Assembly (NCBI GenBank): GCA_027484885.1
Contig: JAIXSD010000155.1
Location: forward strand, 1 to 18,498
Direction: 5' to 3'
DNA: 18,498 bases
Source: Rubrivivax sp.
GTDB lineage: Bacteria; Pseudomonadota; Gammaproteobacteria; Burkholderiales; Burkholderiaceae_C
Position 1 is the stretch's first letter, and each line of letters opens with the position of its first letter. Positions 6,942 to 15,199 of this stretch are shown in pieces. The position numbers were made by a program, and so were the translations under genes. The notes beneath the pieces were generated by a model. The model was not told the DNA's origin. It did no database searches and worked only from the letters and a program-made list of their open reading frames with translations.

Positions 6942-9310
6942 ACCCGCCTTACGCTGGTGCCCGGGTTCGTCGCAGCCTTTGGCATTTCCTGCTCGGCAAG
7001 GGCTTGTCATCGCTTGCCGGTATTGCCGGCATGGTGCTGGTGGTACGGGCACTGTCGATTGCAGACTTCGCAGCGTATTCGGTTTTGATTGCTCTGGTCG
7101 AGATTCTGACGGCAGTCACCGGCTTGGGGCTGTCTCATTTGATTTTGCGCTATGTGCCAGAGCTGTACGCGACAGGCTCCATGCAAGCTTTGCGGGGCCT
7201 GGTCTGGCCCAGCTTTCTTTTGCGCACGGGTCTTCTGGCTTTGCTCCTGCTGGCCGCTGCCGCGTTCGCCGACCCGCTGAGTCATCTGCTGGGTGTGGGC
7301 AGCGCGGCCAATGAGGTGTTTCTTTGGTTTTTGCCTCTGCTGCTGGTGCGTATTGCTGGGCACTTTTTGTCGCAGTGTTTGGAGTCCACCCTTCATCAGT
7401 CCTTGGCTCAAACGGGGTTCACGCTTGCTGCGGTTTTGCGATTGCTGCTGCTCTTGTACTTTGCCTGGCAGGGCGATACCGACATTGGCTTGAAGCAGGT
7501 GGTCTGGGCCGAGCTGCTGGGAGACGTCGTCGGCGTGCTGATCATGGCGTGGGGGACTTTCCTTGTATTGCGCCGCGGGCAGGGCGAGTTACCTGCTTCT
7601 TGGGCCTGGATCAACCGGCACAAGTTGTATCGGTTTGCTCGTTCTGGGTATTTGCAGCACTTGGCCATCCTGCCTTACGGTGGGCATGCCAATCGCTTGT
7701 TAGGTGCGCAGGTGCTTCAGTTCGGCGCCTTGGCTGCGTTTGGGTTTGCGCAGTCTTTGTATGAGTATGTGAAGCGGTATCTGCCGGCGCAGCTCTTGGT
7801 GGGCCTGATCCGGCCAATCGTTGTCGCGCGTTTTGCGCAGAGTGCTGATTTTTCTCGTTCAGCCTACCTGTGCCAGCTGGTTTTGCAGATCAACCTCTTG
7901 CTGCTTGCCGTTTTGACATTGCCCATCTTGGTCAGCGGCCCTGAGTTGTTGTTGGCAATCTCAGCGCAAAAGTATGGTGCGGAATCTGCATGGATTCTTC
8001 TCGGTTTGTACGTCGTTCTCGCGCTGGAGACGCAGCGCCAACAGTTGGAGCTCCTGGCTCAGACAATTGAGCGCTACGAGTTGCTACTGCCTACGAACGC
8101 TTTGCTGTCTTTGTCTGTGCTGCTGGGCTTGGTCTTGGTGCCGGTGTTGGGGCCGGCCGGTTTTCCTCTGGGCAATGCTGTAGGCCTGCTGTTTGCTAAC
8201 GCACAAGTGAAACGGTCTCTGAACTCGCTTCAGCGATATTTCGAGCACGATTTCTTGTCCACGTTTACAACGCTGGGCCTGCTATCTCTGAGCGTTGCCG
8301 CCGGCTGGATGCTGCGTGCCTTGGGGTTGCAGTGGTGGTGGGCCCTGTTGATAAGCCTGGCCCTGTTTCTGGGTTTCGCATGGACGGCACAGCGTCACAC
8401 GCTTCTCGCGTTCTATCGAGAACTCACCAAAGGGCCGCAAGCTTTGTTCGATGGGCCGCTTGACGTTGCCCTGCCGACCTCCGTGACGCCTTGTTTTGTG
8501 CTGATGACGGGACTTGAGCGAGATGAGGTGGAGGTCGAGCAGCTGAACGAGATTGCGACCAGCGTGGCACCTTACACACTCTGGGTGGCGTCCAGCGATG
8601 TGCCTTCAAGGGAAGCTCTGGCCCCCAATGTCCAGACGGTGGAGTCTGGTTCGCCGCGCGAGCCGAGAAAAGATCGCTTGGCCGCTCTCCTGGCGGCCGC
8701 AAGTCGAGATCCAAATTGGAGCCACCTGCAAATGCTCGATTTGAAGTGCCGGCCCACTCAGACCCTGGACGAGTTTCGAGCTTTTCTGGAGCAGGAGCGC
8801 CCTAGCTTGATCGCGGACATTGATCATCTGGGGGCCGCTCGATTGGGGCGACCGGGCTCAGCGGATGCGCTTTCCCTCGCGCGCGGGTGTACTGCCTTCC
8901 GCCTGGACGGATTGTTGCCGGTCTTGCAGCATCGGTTCACGGATCCATGGGCTTGCAGCCCGTCACAGTCCTTGCAGTCGCTCTACTGTCGCCTGGCTCG
9001 GCCTTGGTTGAACGCACAAGAACTGCGCATGCTGTCCTTGGGTTTGCCTCCGTCCATTTCACCCTCTTTGCACTTCACTTTGGATCGGCGACTGGTGACC
9101 GCATTTCTGCAGACGTTGGCACGCGTGCCTGCATGGAACTTGGGTGTTCGTTTAGGCGTGCGCAGTGAACGGATCTTGTACCCGTCCGTGCTTCAGTATT
9201 TGCGACGCGAACTTGATATTGCGATTCATCCGGCCCGTGTGGCGACCACCGAGTTTGATGAGGCTGGACCAGAGCCCAGGCGAGGGTTCCTGGCCAGCCG
9301 CGGCCCTTAG
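6938..9310 (+). CDS. Wzx-like flippase fused to a C-terminal domain resembling GT14
   Basis: This 790-residue protein has two parts. Residues 1 to about 490 contain roughly 12-14 hydrophobic segments and the N-terminal pattern KGLSSLAGIAGMVLVVRALS…FAAYSVLIAL typical of MATE/MOP-superfamily polysaccharide transporters (Wzx, PF01943/PF13440 type), which flip undecaprenyl-linked repeat units. Residues ~515-790 are soluble and absent from ordinary Wzx proteins (~420-500 aa). That tail has a strand (CFVLMTG), a second strand (YTLWVASSD), then HLQMLDLKCRPTQTLDEFRAFL, SLHFTLDRRLVTAFL and RSERILYPSVLQYL. The order resembles core-2/I-branching GT14 enzymes (LSGxDxPLxxxxExxxFL, then SQWxxLsrexvxxxl, then xDExxxxTxL), with Glu744 where the catalytic glutamate would be. 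This likeness is by eye only. ATG 6938 overlaps the previous stop; an upstream ATG at 6860 would add 26 unconvincing residues. Confidence 0.82.
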   Translation: MNPPYAGARVRRSLWHFLLGKGLSSLAGIAGMVLVVRALSIADFAAYSVLIALVEILTAVTGLGLSHLILRYVPELYATGSMQALRGLVWPSFLLRTGLLALLLLAAAAFADPLSHLLGVGSAANEVFLWFLPLLLVRIAGHFLSQCLESTLHQSLAQTGFTLAAVLRLLLLLYFAWQGDTDIGLKQVVWAELLGDVVGVLIMAWGTFLVLRRGQGELPASWAWINRHKLYRFARSGYLQHLAILPYGGHANRLLGAQVLQFGALAAFGFAQSLYEYVKRYLPAQLLVGLIRPIVVARFAQSADFSRSAYLCQLVLQINLLLLAVLTLPILVSGPELLLAISAQKYGAESAWILLGLYVVLALETQRQQLELLAQTIERYELLLPTNALLSLSVLLGLVLVPVLGPAGFPLGNAVGLLFANAQVKRSLNSLQRYFEHDFLSTFTTLGLLSLSVAAGWMLRALGLQWWWALLISLALFLGFAWTAQRHTLLAFYRELTKGPQALFDGPLDVALPTSVTPCFVLMTGLERDEVEVEQLNEIATSVAPYTLWVASSDVPSREALAPNVQTVESGSPREPRKDRLAALLAAASRDPNWSHLQMLDLKCRPTQTLDEFRAFLEQERPSLIADIDHLGAARLGRPGSADALSLARGCTAFRLDGLLPVLQHRFTDPWACSPSQSLQSLYCRLARPWLNAQELRMLSLGLPPSISPSLHFTLDRRLVTAFLQTLARVPAWNLGVRLGVRSERILYPSVLQYLRRELDIAIHPARVATTEFDEAGPEPRRGFLASRGP

Positions 9311-9384
9311 TTGGCCTCTGGCTTTGATGCCTGTCCATTCTTGATCGCACTGCTGTCACCTAGCCCTGTCATCCTTGCTCTTAC

Positions 9385-10623
9385 ATGCCCAAACTGCTCA
9401 ACATCAACAGCTACCACTACCGCCGGGGGGGCTCCGACGCGGTCTATTTCGACCATGCGGAGTTGATGGGCCAGATGGGCTGGGAGAACGCATATTTTTC
9501 GATGAACCACCCGAAGAACGTGGTGTCGCGGTGGTCACGCTATTTTGTCGACGAGCTTGAGTTTGGCGAGGCTTACTCCTTGCCTCAGAAGCTGATGATG
9601 GCTACCAAGGTGGTGTATTCGTTTGAGGCTCAACGGAAGCTGAAGTCTCTGCTGCGAGACTTTCCTGCTGATGTGGCGCATTTGCATTGCATCTACCACC
9701 ACCTGTCACCGTCCATCCTGCCAGTGCTCTCTGGGCTTGGTGTGCCGGTGGTGATGACGGCGCATGATTTGAAGATTGCTTGTCCCGCGTACAAGATGTT
9801 GAACCGCGGTGGCGTTTGTGAGCGATGCAAGACGGGATCTGTCTTGAATGTGATCAAACATCGATGTGTACGCGATTCCCTTGGGGCCAGCGCGGTTGTT
9901 GCACTTGAGAGTGGTCTGCATGGTGCCCTGAATACCTATCGTAAGCACTTGTCCAAGGTGGTGGTGCCCAGCCGTTTCTTCTTGGAAAAGCTCCATGAAT
10001 GGGGTTGGCCACGTGAGCAACTGAGGTACATCCCGAACTACGTGGATGCAGGTCGTTATGAACCTGCTTATCAGCCTGGGTCCTACTTTCTCTACTTTGG
10101 TCGGCTCGCCCCGGAGAAGGGTGTGGCCACCCTTTTGCGAGCGGCTGCGCAAGCTGGCGTTGCACTGAAACTCGCAGGTACCGGCCCGGAGTCAGATGCA
10201 CTTCAGGATTTGAATGCGCGATTGGGTGGGCGAGCTGAGTTCCTGGGCTTCCGCTCTGGAGCCGATCTTCATCGATTGGTGCAGCAGTCGCGTGCCGTTG
10301 TCCTGCCTTCAGAGTGGTACGAGAACGCGCCCATGAGCGTCCTTGAGAGCTTCGCGATGGGTAAGCCCGTGATCGGTGCTCGCATGGGTGGCATTCCGGA
10401 AATGATTGATGAGGGTCAGAACGGCTGGATTTTTGAGAGTGGAAGTTCGGCGGAACTGGCCAGCTTGCTGAGCCGCGTCGCTGCGCTGCCGGACAGTCGG
10501 GTTGAGGCGCTAGGGCGCGCGGCACGCACGGGTGTTGAACAGCGCTTTCATCGTGCGGGCTACGTGGAAGCGACTTTGGCCCTGTACGCTGAACTCGGTG
10601 TCAGATCAAACGCAGATGAATAG
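9385..10623 (+). CDS. Glycosyltransferase, GT4 family, with four-cysteine insert
   Basis: This 412-residue GT-B glycosyltransferase probably acts on the EPS repeat unit at the cytoplasmic face. The N-terminal domain starts LLNINSYHYRRGGSDAVYF, the donor/acceptor glycine loop common in GT4 enzymes; the C-terminal domain has YFGRLAPEKGVATLLRAA (237-254), LKLAGTGPE, AEFLGF and the EX7E-type segment SEWYENAPMSVLESFAMGKP (309-328) ending in GGIPEMI. Between the domains is a cysteine group, Cys133, Cys145, Cys148 and Cys161 (CPAYKML…GVCERCKTG…HRC), which looks like a small metal or iron-sulfur site and is shared by a subset of GT4 proteins. The gene follows a 74-base gap after the flippase and overlaps the next gene by 8 bases. 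Sugar specificity is not readable. Confidence 0.88.
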   Translation: MPKLLNINSYHYRRGGSDAVYFDHAELMGQMGWENAYFSMNHPKNVVSRWSRYFVDELEFGEAYSLPQKLMMATKVVYSFEAQRKLKSLLRDFPADVAHLHCIYHHLSPSILPVLSGLGVPVVMTAHDLKIACPAYKMLNRGGVCERCKTGSVLNVIKHRCVRDSLGASAVVALESGLHGALNTYRKHLSKVVVPSRFFLEKLHEWGWPREQLRYIPNYVDAGRYEPAYQPGSYFLYFGRLAPEKGVATLLRAAAQAGVALKLAGTGPESDALQDLNARLGGRAEFLGFRSGADLHRLVQQSRAVVLPSEWYENAPMSVLESFAMGKPVIGARMGGIPEMIDEGQNGWIFESGSSAELASLLSRVAALPDSRVEALGRAARTGVEQRFHRAGYVEATLALYAELGVRSNADE

Positions 10624-11767
10624 ACTTATGGAACTTCCAACACTTCGCATTCTGGGCACGCGCGGGGTTCCGGCTGCCCATGGCGGATTCGAGACCTTTG
10701 CTGAGCAGCTCTCGCTGTTCCTGGTCGCCAGAGGCTGGCGGGTCGTGGTGTACTGCCAAGAGGAAGGGCAGGGGCCGGTGTTTGAGGATGTTTGGAATGG
10801 TGTCGAGCGCGTGCGCATTCCCATCCAAGGTGATGGCCCGAAGAGTACGATTGCCTTCGATTGGCTGGCCACGCGTCATGCTGCGGAGCATGGCGACCTG
10901 TGTTTGACCTTGGGCTACAACACGGCCGTCTTCTGCTTGCTGCTGAGGCTTCGCGGCGTGCCCAATGTGATCAATATGGACGGCATTGAATGGTCGCGAG
11001 CCAAATGGTCGGGTTTGGCCAAGCTGTGGTTTTGGCTCAACGACTGGGCGGGTTGCTGGTTGGGCAATCATCTCGTGGCGGACCACCCTGAGATCAAGAA
11101 GCACCTGAGCACACGCGTACGTCCCGAGAAGATCACGACCATCGCCTACGGTGCCGATCGAATCAGCGAAGCGGGTGAAGAGCCTTTGCACGCACTGGGG
11201 CTCCAGCCCAAGGCTTACCTCACGCTGATTGCCCGCGCGGAGCCAGAGAACTCCATCCTGGAAGTTGTGACTGCATTTTCGAGGCGCAAGCGCGGCATTC
11301 GCTTGGCCGTTTTAGGGAATTACAGTGAATCCAATCCTTACCATCGTGCGGTGAAAGCGGCCGCGAGCTCAGAGGTCAGCTTTCTTGGCGCCATTTACGA
11401 CAAGCACGTTGTGCAGTGTCTGCGGGCTCACAGCATGGCCTATGTTCACGGTCATCAAGTCGGCGGCACCAACCCTTCCTTGGTCGAGGCCTTGGGCGCG
11501 GGGAATGCGGTGATTGCGCATGACAACCGCTTCAATCGATGGGTTGCCGGAGATACGGCCGCTTTTTTCGCCAGTGAATCGGAGCTGAGCACATTGTTCG
11601 ACCAGCTGTTGCCCGATGAGAGAAAGATTGAAAGCATGGGCCGTGGAAGTTTTGAGCGCTTCGAGAACGGTTTGACTTGGCCCTTGATCTTGACGCAGTA
11701 CGAGCAACTGCTTACTCGTTTTCTTCCGGCCCGTTCGAGTCAGCCAGCGAATAGGCCAGGGGTATGA
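10616..11767 (+). CDS. Glycosyltransferase with DUF1972 N-terminal domain (WchF/Cps2T-like)
   Basis: This 383-residue glycosyltransferase has the very characteristic start RILGTRGVPAAHGGFETFAE (11-30), followed by NMDGIEWSRAKW (120-131), both hallmarks of the DUF1972 family. Characterised members include the streptococcal beta-1,4-rhamnosyltransferase Cps2T/WchF, so a rhamnosyltransferase is a reasonable but unproven guess; no dTDP-rhamnose genes are in this window. The C-terminal half has YLTLIARAEPENSI, VSFLGAIYD and GGTNPSLVEALGAGNAVIA (283-301). I start at ATG 10616, whose ATGAATAG overlaps the previous stop; ATG 10628 (MELPTL) is an equally possible start. An open frame back to 10532 is an overlap artefact. 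The stop overlaps the next ATG (ATGA), so translation is probably coupled. Confidence 0.87.
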   Translation: MNRLMELPTLRILGTRGVPAAHGGFETFAEQLSLFLVARGWRVVVYCQEEGQGPVFEDVWNGVERVRIPIQGDGPKSTIAFDWLATRHAAEHGDLCLTLGYNTAVFCLLLRLRGVPNVINMDGIEWSRAKWSGLAKLWFWLNDWAGCWLGNHLVADHPEIKKHLSTRVRPEKITTIAYGADRISEAGEEPLHALGLQPKAYLTLIARAEPENSILEVVTAFSRRKRGIRLAVLGNYSESNPYHRAVKAAASSEVSFLGAIYDKHVVQCLRAHSMAYVHGHQVGGTNPSLVEALGAGNAVIAHDNRFNRWVAGDTAAFFASESELSTLFDQLLPDERKIESMGRGSFERFENGLTWPLILTQYEQLLTRFLPARSSQPANRPGV

Positions 11768-13284
11768 CGAGCGATCGTTTCTTCCGATGGGTGCCGCCAG
11801 TTTTCCTGGCGCTGCTGCTGTCCGCGCTTTCAATTGATGGGCGCTCCCTTTGGACCGATGAGATTGGTACCTGGGAGTTGACGCAAGCGCCCGGCTGGCA
11901 GGCCTGGGCGAAAGCCTTTTGGGGGCACTACAACTCGGATGGGCAGTTGCCTCTTTACCACCTCTATATGTTTGGGTGGGTGCAATTGTTTGGTGATTCC
12001 GAATGGTTGCTGCGCGCTGCCAACCTGCCGTGGCTGATTCTGGCTTTTGTGGCACTGAACGAGTTGGGGCGATTGTTCCGTGCCCAAACATGGATGCTCG
12101 GTGTTGCAGCGTGCAGCGCTTTCCTTGTGTACTACCTCAATGATGCGCGGCCTTACATCATGTACCTGGCTGGCTCCAGCATGCTCACGCTGGGGATGTT
12201 CAGGTTAGGTATGTCCATGGCGCCGAAGTCACTTGCGGAGAAGCAGGTGACCGCCGTAGATCAGTCTTTGCGAGAGTGCCTGCTCGGGTCGGTGGTTTTG
12301 ATAGGGGGCAATATTCTTGGGGTGTTTTGGATCCTCAGTTGCCTCTTGGCTTGTCTGTTGGCGAAACCTCGCATGCTGAGTGCTTTGCTGCGAAGCATGT
12401 GGCGCCAGAGAGCGCTGACAGTTCTCGGTGTGGGCCTGTGTTTGGCGCTCATCGCGGTGGCTGTACACAGCCATTTGGCCGGCGCACGAGCCAGCCAGAA
12501 CGCGGCCTTCTCGATGGGCGGCCTTGTTTACGGCCTGCTTGAACTTTTGGGCGCTGTGGGTATTGGTCCCTCTCGCAATGATCTGCGTGTCAATGTACGA
12601 ACTGCAGATCCCACGCAATTGATTCTGATGTTTGGTGTGGCTTTGCTGGCAGGGCTGGCGTTGTTGCGCGCCTTCTTGACTGCGCCATCGAAGTCCTGGC
12701 GCGTACCGATGATTGTTGGGGTTGCCGCGCCGTTGGTGGTCATGGTGTTGATGGGGCTCACCTTGCATTGGCGCGTGGTGGGGCGACACTTGTCGGCGAT
12801 GTTGCCCTTGATCTTGCTGGGTTTGGCGCTCTTTTTCCGCGCGGCCTTGCCTGGTGGCAGTGGCCAGCTGTGGCGAATCGTTGCGGCACTGTTGCTGCTT
12901 GGGCTCTTGGCATCTGCAGTGTCCATGCGAGTGTCCGCGCGCCACATGAAAGACGACTACCGTCTCGCTGCAGAGTGGGCCCGAGTTGCGCTGGGCAAGG
13001 GGCAGACTGTGCTGTGGATCGCCGACCAGCGTGCACTGGCCTATTACCGCTTGACGCGTGAGCGAAGTGCGCGGGGACTGGATGTACCAGCAGGCTTGAT
13101 TCCGTACACGACATATCCTTCAGTGTCATCCCGGATACCGCGGCCTGACGTGGTGTTGCTCTCGCCGAGGGAAGGTGTGGATCCAGAAGGACTCGCTCGA
13201 CCCGTCCTGCTGTCGGGGGACTACGTTCTCCATGACAGAGCCGCTAGTTTCGAGCGCTATAAAAAGCGTGATCTCAAAGAATGA
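11764..13284 (+). CDS. GT39/ArnT-like GT-C membrane glycosyltransferase
   Basis: This 506-residue polytopic protein has the GT-C (GT39/GT83, PMT_2) layout. After TM1 a first periplasmic loop carries an acidic motif, LWTDEIGTWEL (Asp32, Glu33), followed by NSDGQLPLYHLYMFGWVQLFGDSEWLLRAANLP, in which DxxxPLyy…G.sew.lR is a family signature, and NDARPYIMYL (126-135). About nine to eleven hydrophobic segments follow, then a soluble C-terminal part from about residue 400. Such enzymes take a sugar from a polyprenyl-phosphate donor and transfer it to a lipid, glycan or protein on the periplasmic side. The next two genes (HAD-UbiA and a small transporter) could make and flip such a donor. The acceptor is unknown. 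ATG 11764 overlaps the previous stop. Confidence 0.82.
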   Translation: MTSDRFFRWVPPVFLALLLSALSIDGRSLWTDEIGTWELTQAPGWQAWAKAFWGHYNSDGQLPLYHLYMFGWVQLFGDSEWLLRAANLPWLILAFVALNELGRLFRAQTWMLGVAACSAFLVYYLNDARPYIMYLAGSSMLTLGMFRLGMSMAPKSLAEKQVTAVDQSLRECLLGSVVLIGGNILGVFWILSCLLACLLAKPRMLSALLRSMWRQRALTVLGVGLCLALIAVAVHSHLAGARASQNAAFSMGGLVYGLLELLGAVGIGPSRNDLRVNVRTADPTQLILMFGVALLAGLALLRAFLTAPSKSWRVPMIVGVAAPLVVMVLMGLTLHWRVVGRHLSAMLPLILLGLALFFRAALPGGSGQLWRIVAALLLLGLLASAVSMRVSARHMKDDYRLAAEWARVALGKGQTVLWIADQRALAYYRLTRERSARGLDVPAGLIPYTTYPSVSSRIPRPDVVLLSPREGVDPEGLARPVLLSGDYVLHDRAASFERYKKRDLKE

Positions 13285-13297
13285 ATGTCTGTCAGCC

Positions 13298-14779
13298 ATG
13301 AGTTTCAACCATGCCCGTGACGCCGCTGATGTGGCCGCGCCGACTGATCTCCCCCTGTGCGTGGATTGCGACGGAACGCTGATCTATACCGATTTGCTTT
13401 TCGAGTCGTTCTTGCTCTTGTTGAAGCAGAAGTTCTTTGTCGCTTGCTTGGTTCCATTGTGGTTGCTGAAGTACGGCAAGGCGGCAACGAAGCTCAGGAT
13501 TGCGCAATGGGTGACAGTCGAGGCGGAGACTCTGCCCTATTGCGGCCCAGTGCTCGACTACGTCCGGGCGGAGCGTGCGCGTGGCAGAAAGACCGTCCTG
13601 GTCACTGCCAGTGCCATGCCATACGCGGAGTTGATCGCCGAGCATGTGCAGTGCTTCGATCAAGTGATCGCGACAGAGGACACGGCGACCAATTTGTCGG
13701 GTTCCCGCAAGGCGGCCAGGCTTGATCGCGAGTTCGGTGAGCATGGCTATGAGTACATCGGCAACAGCAAAGACGATATCCCGGTCTGGGCTCGGGCTGG
13801 GCGTGTGTCGGTGGTCAACACGTCCAAGCGGGTTCTGGCACAAGCACAGGCGCTGGCGCCAATCGGCTTTTCCGTTGAGTCCCCCTATCGTGCATGGCGG
13901 TCGGGTCTCAAGGCCATGCGCCTGCACCAGTGGCTGAAGAATGTCTTGATCTTTGTTCCACTGCTGGCAGCTCACAGCGGCAGCAATCTTCACTTGCTCG
14001 GTCAGACCGTACTGGCTTTTTTTGCGTTTGGTTTCTGCGCTTCCAGCGTCTACATACTGAATGACATGCTGGATATCAGTGCGGACCGACGTCACTCCCG
14101 TAAAAAGCATCGACCTTTCGCGAGTGGATCGCTGTCGATCCCCTTGGGTCTGCTCTTGAAAGTTCTGCTGGTGTCTTTGGGCTTTGGGCTGGCCAGCCTT
14201 TTGCCTCAGAACTTTCTTGCGGTGCTGCTCATTTACTACACGATCACGCTGGCCTATTCGCTCAGACTGAAGGCGCAGGTGATCGTTGATGTGATGCTGT
14301 TGTCAGCGCTCTACACCCTACGAATCATCGCTGGGTCTGCCGCCACTGGAATCCACCCGTCCTTTTGGTTGCTGTCATTCTCCATGTTCATTTTCTTGAG
14401 TCTGGCCTTGGTCAAACGCTACGCAGAGATGCGCAAGTTGATCCTGGATGCTCAGAACAAGGCGGCTGGAAGGGGCTACACCACGGACGATTCAGTGGTG
14501 CTGTTGGCGCTGGGGGCTGCCAGTGGCTACAGCGCAGTCTTGGTGCTTGCGCTGTATATCAACAGCAGCGAGATCCGAGAGTTGTATGCCACGCCCGCAA
14601 TGCTCTGGTTCATCATCCCTTGCATCGCGTATTGGACCAGCCGGGTGTGGCTCAAGACCCACCGGGGTGAAATGCATGATGACCCTGTGGTTTTTGCGGC
14701 CAAGGACTGGCAGAGCCTGCTGATCGGCGCCCTGATTGCAGCCATTGGCATGGCTGCATCGGTTCACCGAATTGGATGA
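13298..14779 (+). CDS. HAD phosphatase–UbiA prenyltransferase fusion (DPPR-synthase-like)
   Basis: This 493-residue bifunctional protein has two domains. Residues ~18-190 form a HAD hydrolase: DCDGTL (Asp23, Asp25), VTAS (103-106), Lys138 and GNSKDDIPVW (Asp159/Asp160). Residues ~200-490 form a UbiA-superfamily membrane domain with NDMLDISAD (255-263), the KKHRPFASG that follows, and a second aspartate site SLRLKAQVIVDV (Asp331), plus LVKRYAEM (371-378) and RGYTTDD. These match the decaprenyl-phosphate phosphoribosyltransferase branch (mycobacterial Rv3806c) rather than quinone biosynthesis UbiA. The expected reaction moves 5-phosphoribose from PRPP onto polyprenyl phosphate; the HAD domain would be well placed to remove the 5-phosphate. 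The start is ATG 13298, 13 bases after the previous stop; the frame is open upstream to 13175 within the previous gene but that leader is not conserved. Confidence 0.88.
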   Translation: MSFNHARDAADVAAPTDLPLCVDCDGTLIYTDLLFESFLLLLKQKFFVACLVPLWLLKYGKAATKLRIAQWVTVEAETLPYCGPVLDYVRAERARGRKTVLVTASAMPYAELIAEHVQCFDQVIATEDTATNLSGSRKAARLDREFGEHGYEYIGNSKDDIPVWARAGRVSVVNTSKRVLAQAQALAPIGFSVESPYRAWRSGLKAMRLHQWLKNVLIFVPLLAAHSGSNLHLLGQTVLAFFAFGFCASSVYILNDMLDISADRRHSRKKHRPFASGSLSIPLGLLLKVLLVSLGFGLASLLPQNFLAVLLIYYTITLAYSLRLKAQVIVDVMLLSALYTLRIIAGSAATGIHPSFWLLSFSMFIFLSLALVKRYAEMRKLILDAQNKAAGRGYTTDDSVVLLALGAASGYSAVLVLALYINSSEIRELYATPAMLWFIIPCIAYWTSRVWLKTHRGEMHDDPVVFAAKDWQSLLIGALIAAIGMAASVHRIG

Positions 14780-14795
14780 TCAGAGGAACTGGCAC

Positions 14796-15170
14796 ATGAA
14801 TCTTGGTACCTTGATGCTGGTACTCACAGGCGTGAGTTTGAACACCGCGGCACAGTTTTTGCTGAAGGCCGGCACGCGTGCATTGGGTGAATTTGGCTCG
14901 AATGGCAGGTCGGCTCTCGGTTTTTTCCTTGCAGCGAGCACCAATTTTCACGTGTTGTTTGGGCTGGTCTGCTATGTCGCAAGTTTTGGTCTTTGGCTGG
15001 CTGTGTTGTCACGCTTGGAAGTCAGCCTTGCATATCCCTTGCTTTCGATTGGCTACGTGTTGAGCGCAATTGCCGCCTACTTTTTGTTCGGCGAACCTCT
15101 CACCCTGTTCAAAATCTCCGGGATTGTGTTGATTCTGGCCGGCGTGGGTTTGCTTGCCCAGTCTCGCTGA
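14796..15170 (+). CDS. Small multidrug-resistance/ArnE-like four-helix transporter
   Basis: This 124-residue protein has four hydrophobic segments (about residues 3-20, 40-60, 64-90 and 98-121), the SMR/EamA half-size layout. Typical motifs are SLNTAAQFLLKAG at the N-terminus, SRLEVSLAYPLLSIGYVLSA in the middle and FGEPLTLFKISGIVLILAGVGLL at the end, closest by eye to ArnE/ArnF-type subunits that flip undecaprenyl-phosphate-aminoarabinose. Placed directly after a UbiA-type lipid-pentose synthase and near a GT-C enzyme, a role in flipping the polyprenyl-linked sugar is likely. It is a single gene rather than the ArnE/ArnF pair, so it would act as a homodimer or with an unlinked partner. ATG 14796 has a ribosome-binding site AGAGGA at 14782-14787; a frame open back to 14736 overlaps the previous gene and is less likely. 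Confidence 0.85.
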   Translation: MNLGTLMLVLTGVSLNTAAQFLLKAGTRALGEFGSNGRSALGFFLAASTNFHVLFGLVCYVASFGLWLAVLSRLEVSLAYPLLSIGYVLSAIAAYFLFGEPLTLFKISGIVLILAGVGLLAQSR

Positions 15171-15199
15171 AGTCCTGTCTGTACGTGCCGTTGAGCTGG

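Noticed and set aside
9311..9384. An internal promoter before the second GT4 gene
   Set aside because: The 74-base gap has TTGATC but no acceptable -10 at 16-18 bases, and no terminator precedes it; read-through is simpler.
15171..15199. A bidirectional terminator between the transporter and lipoprotein genes
   Set aside because: The convergent gap is only 29 bases and shows only a 5-bp TGTAC/GTACA pairing with a long loop and no T run.
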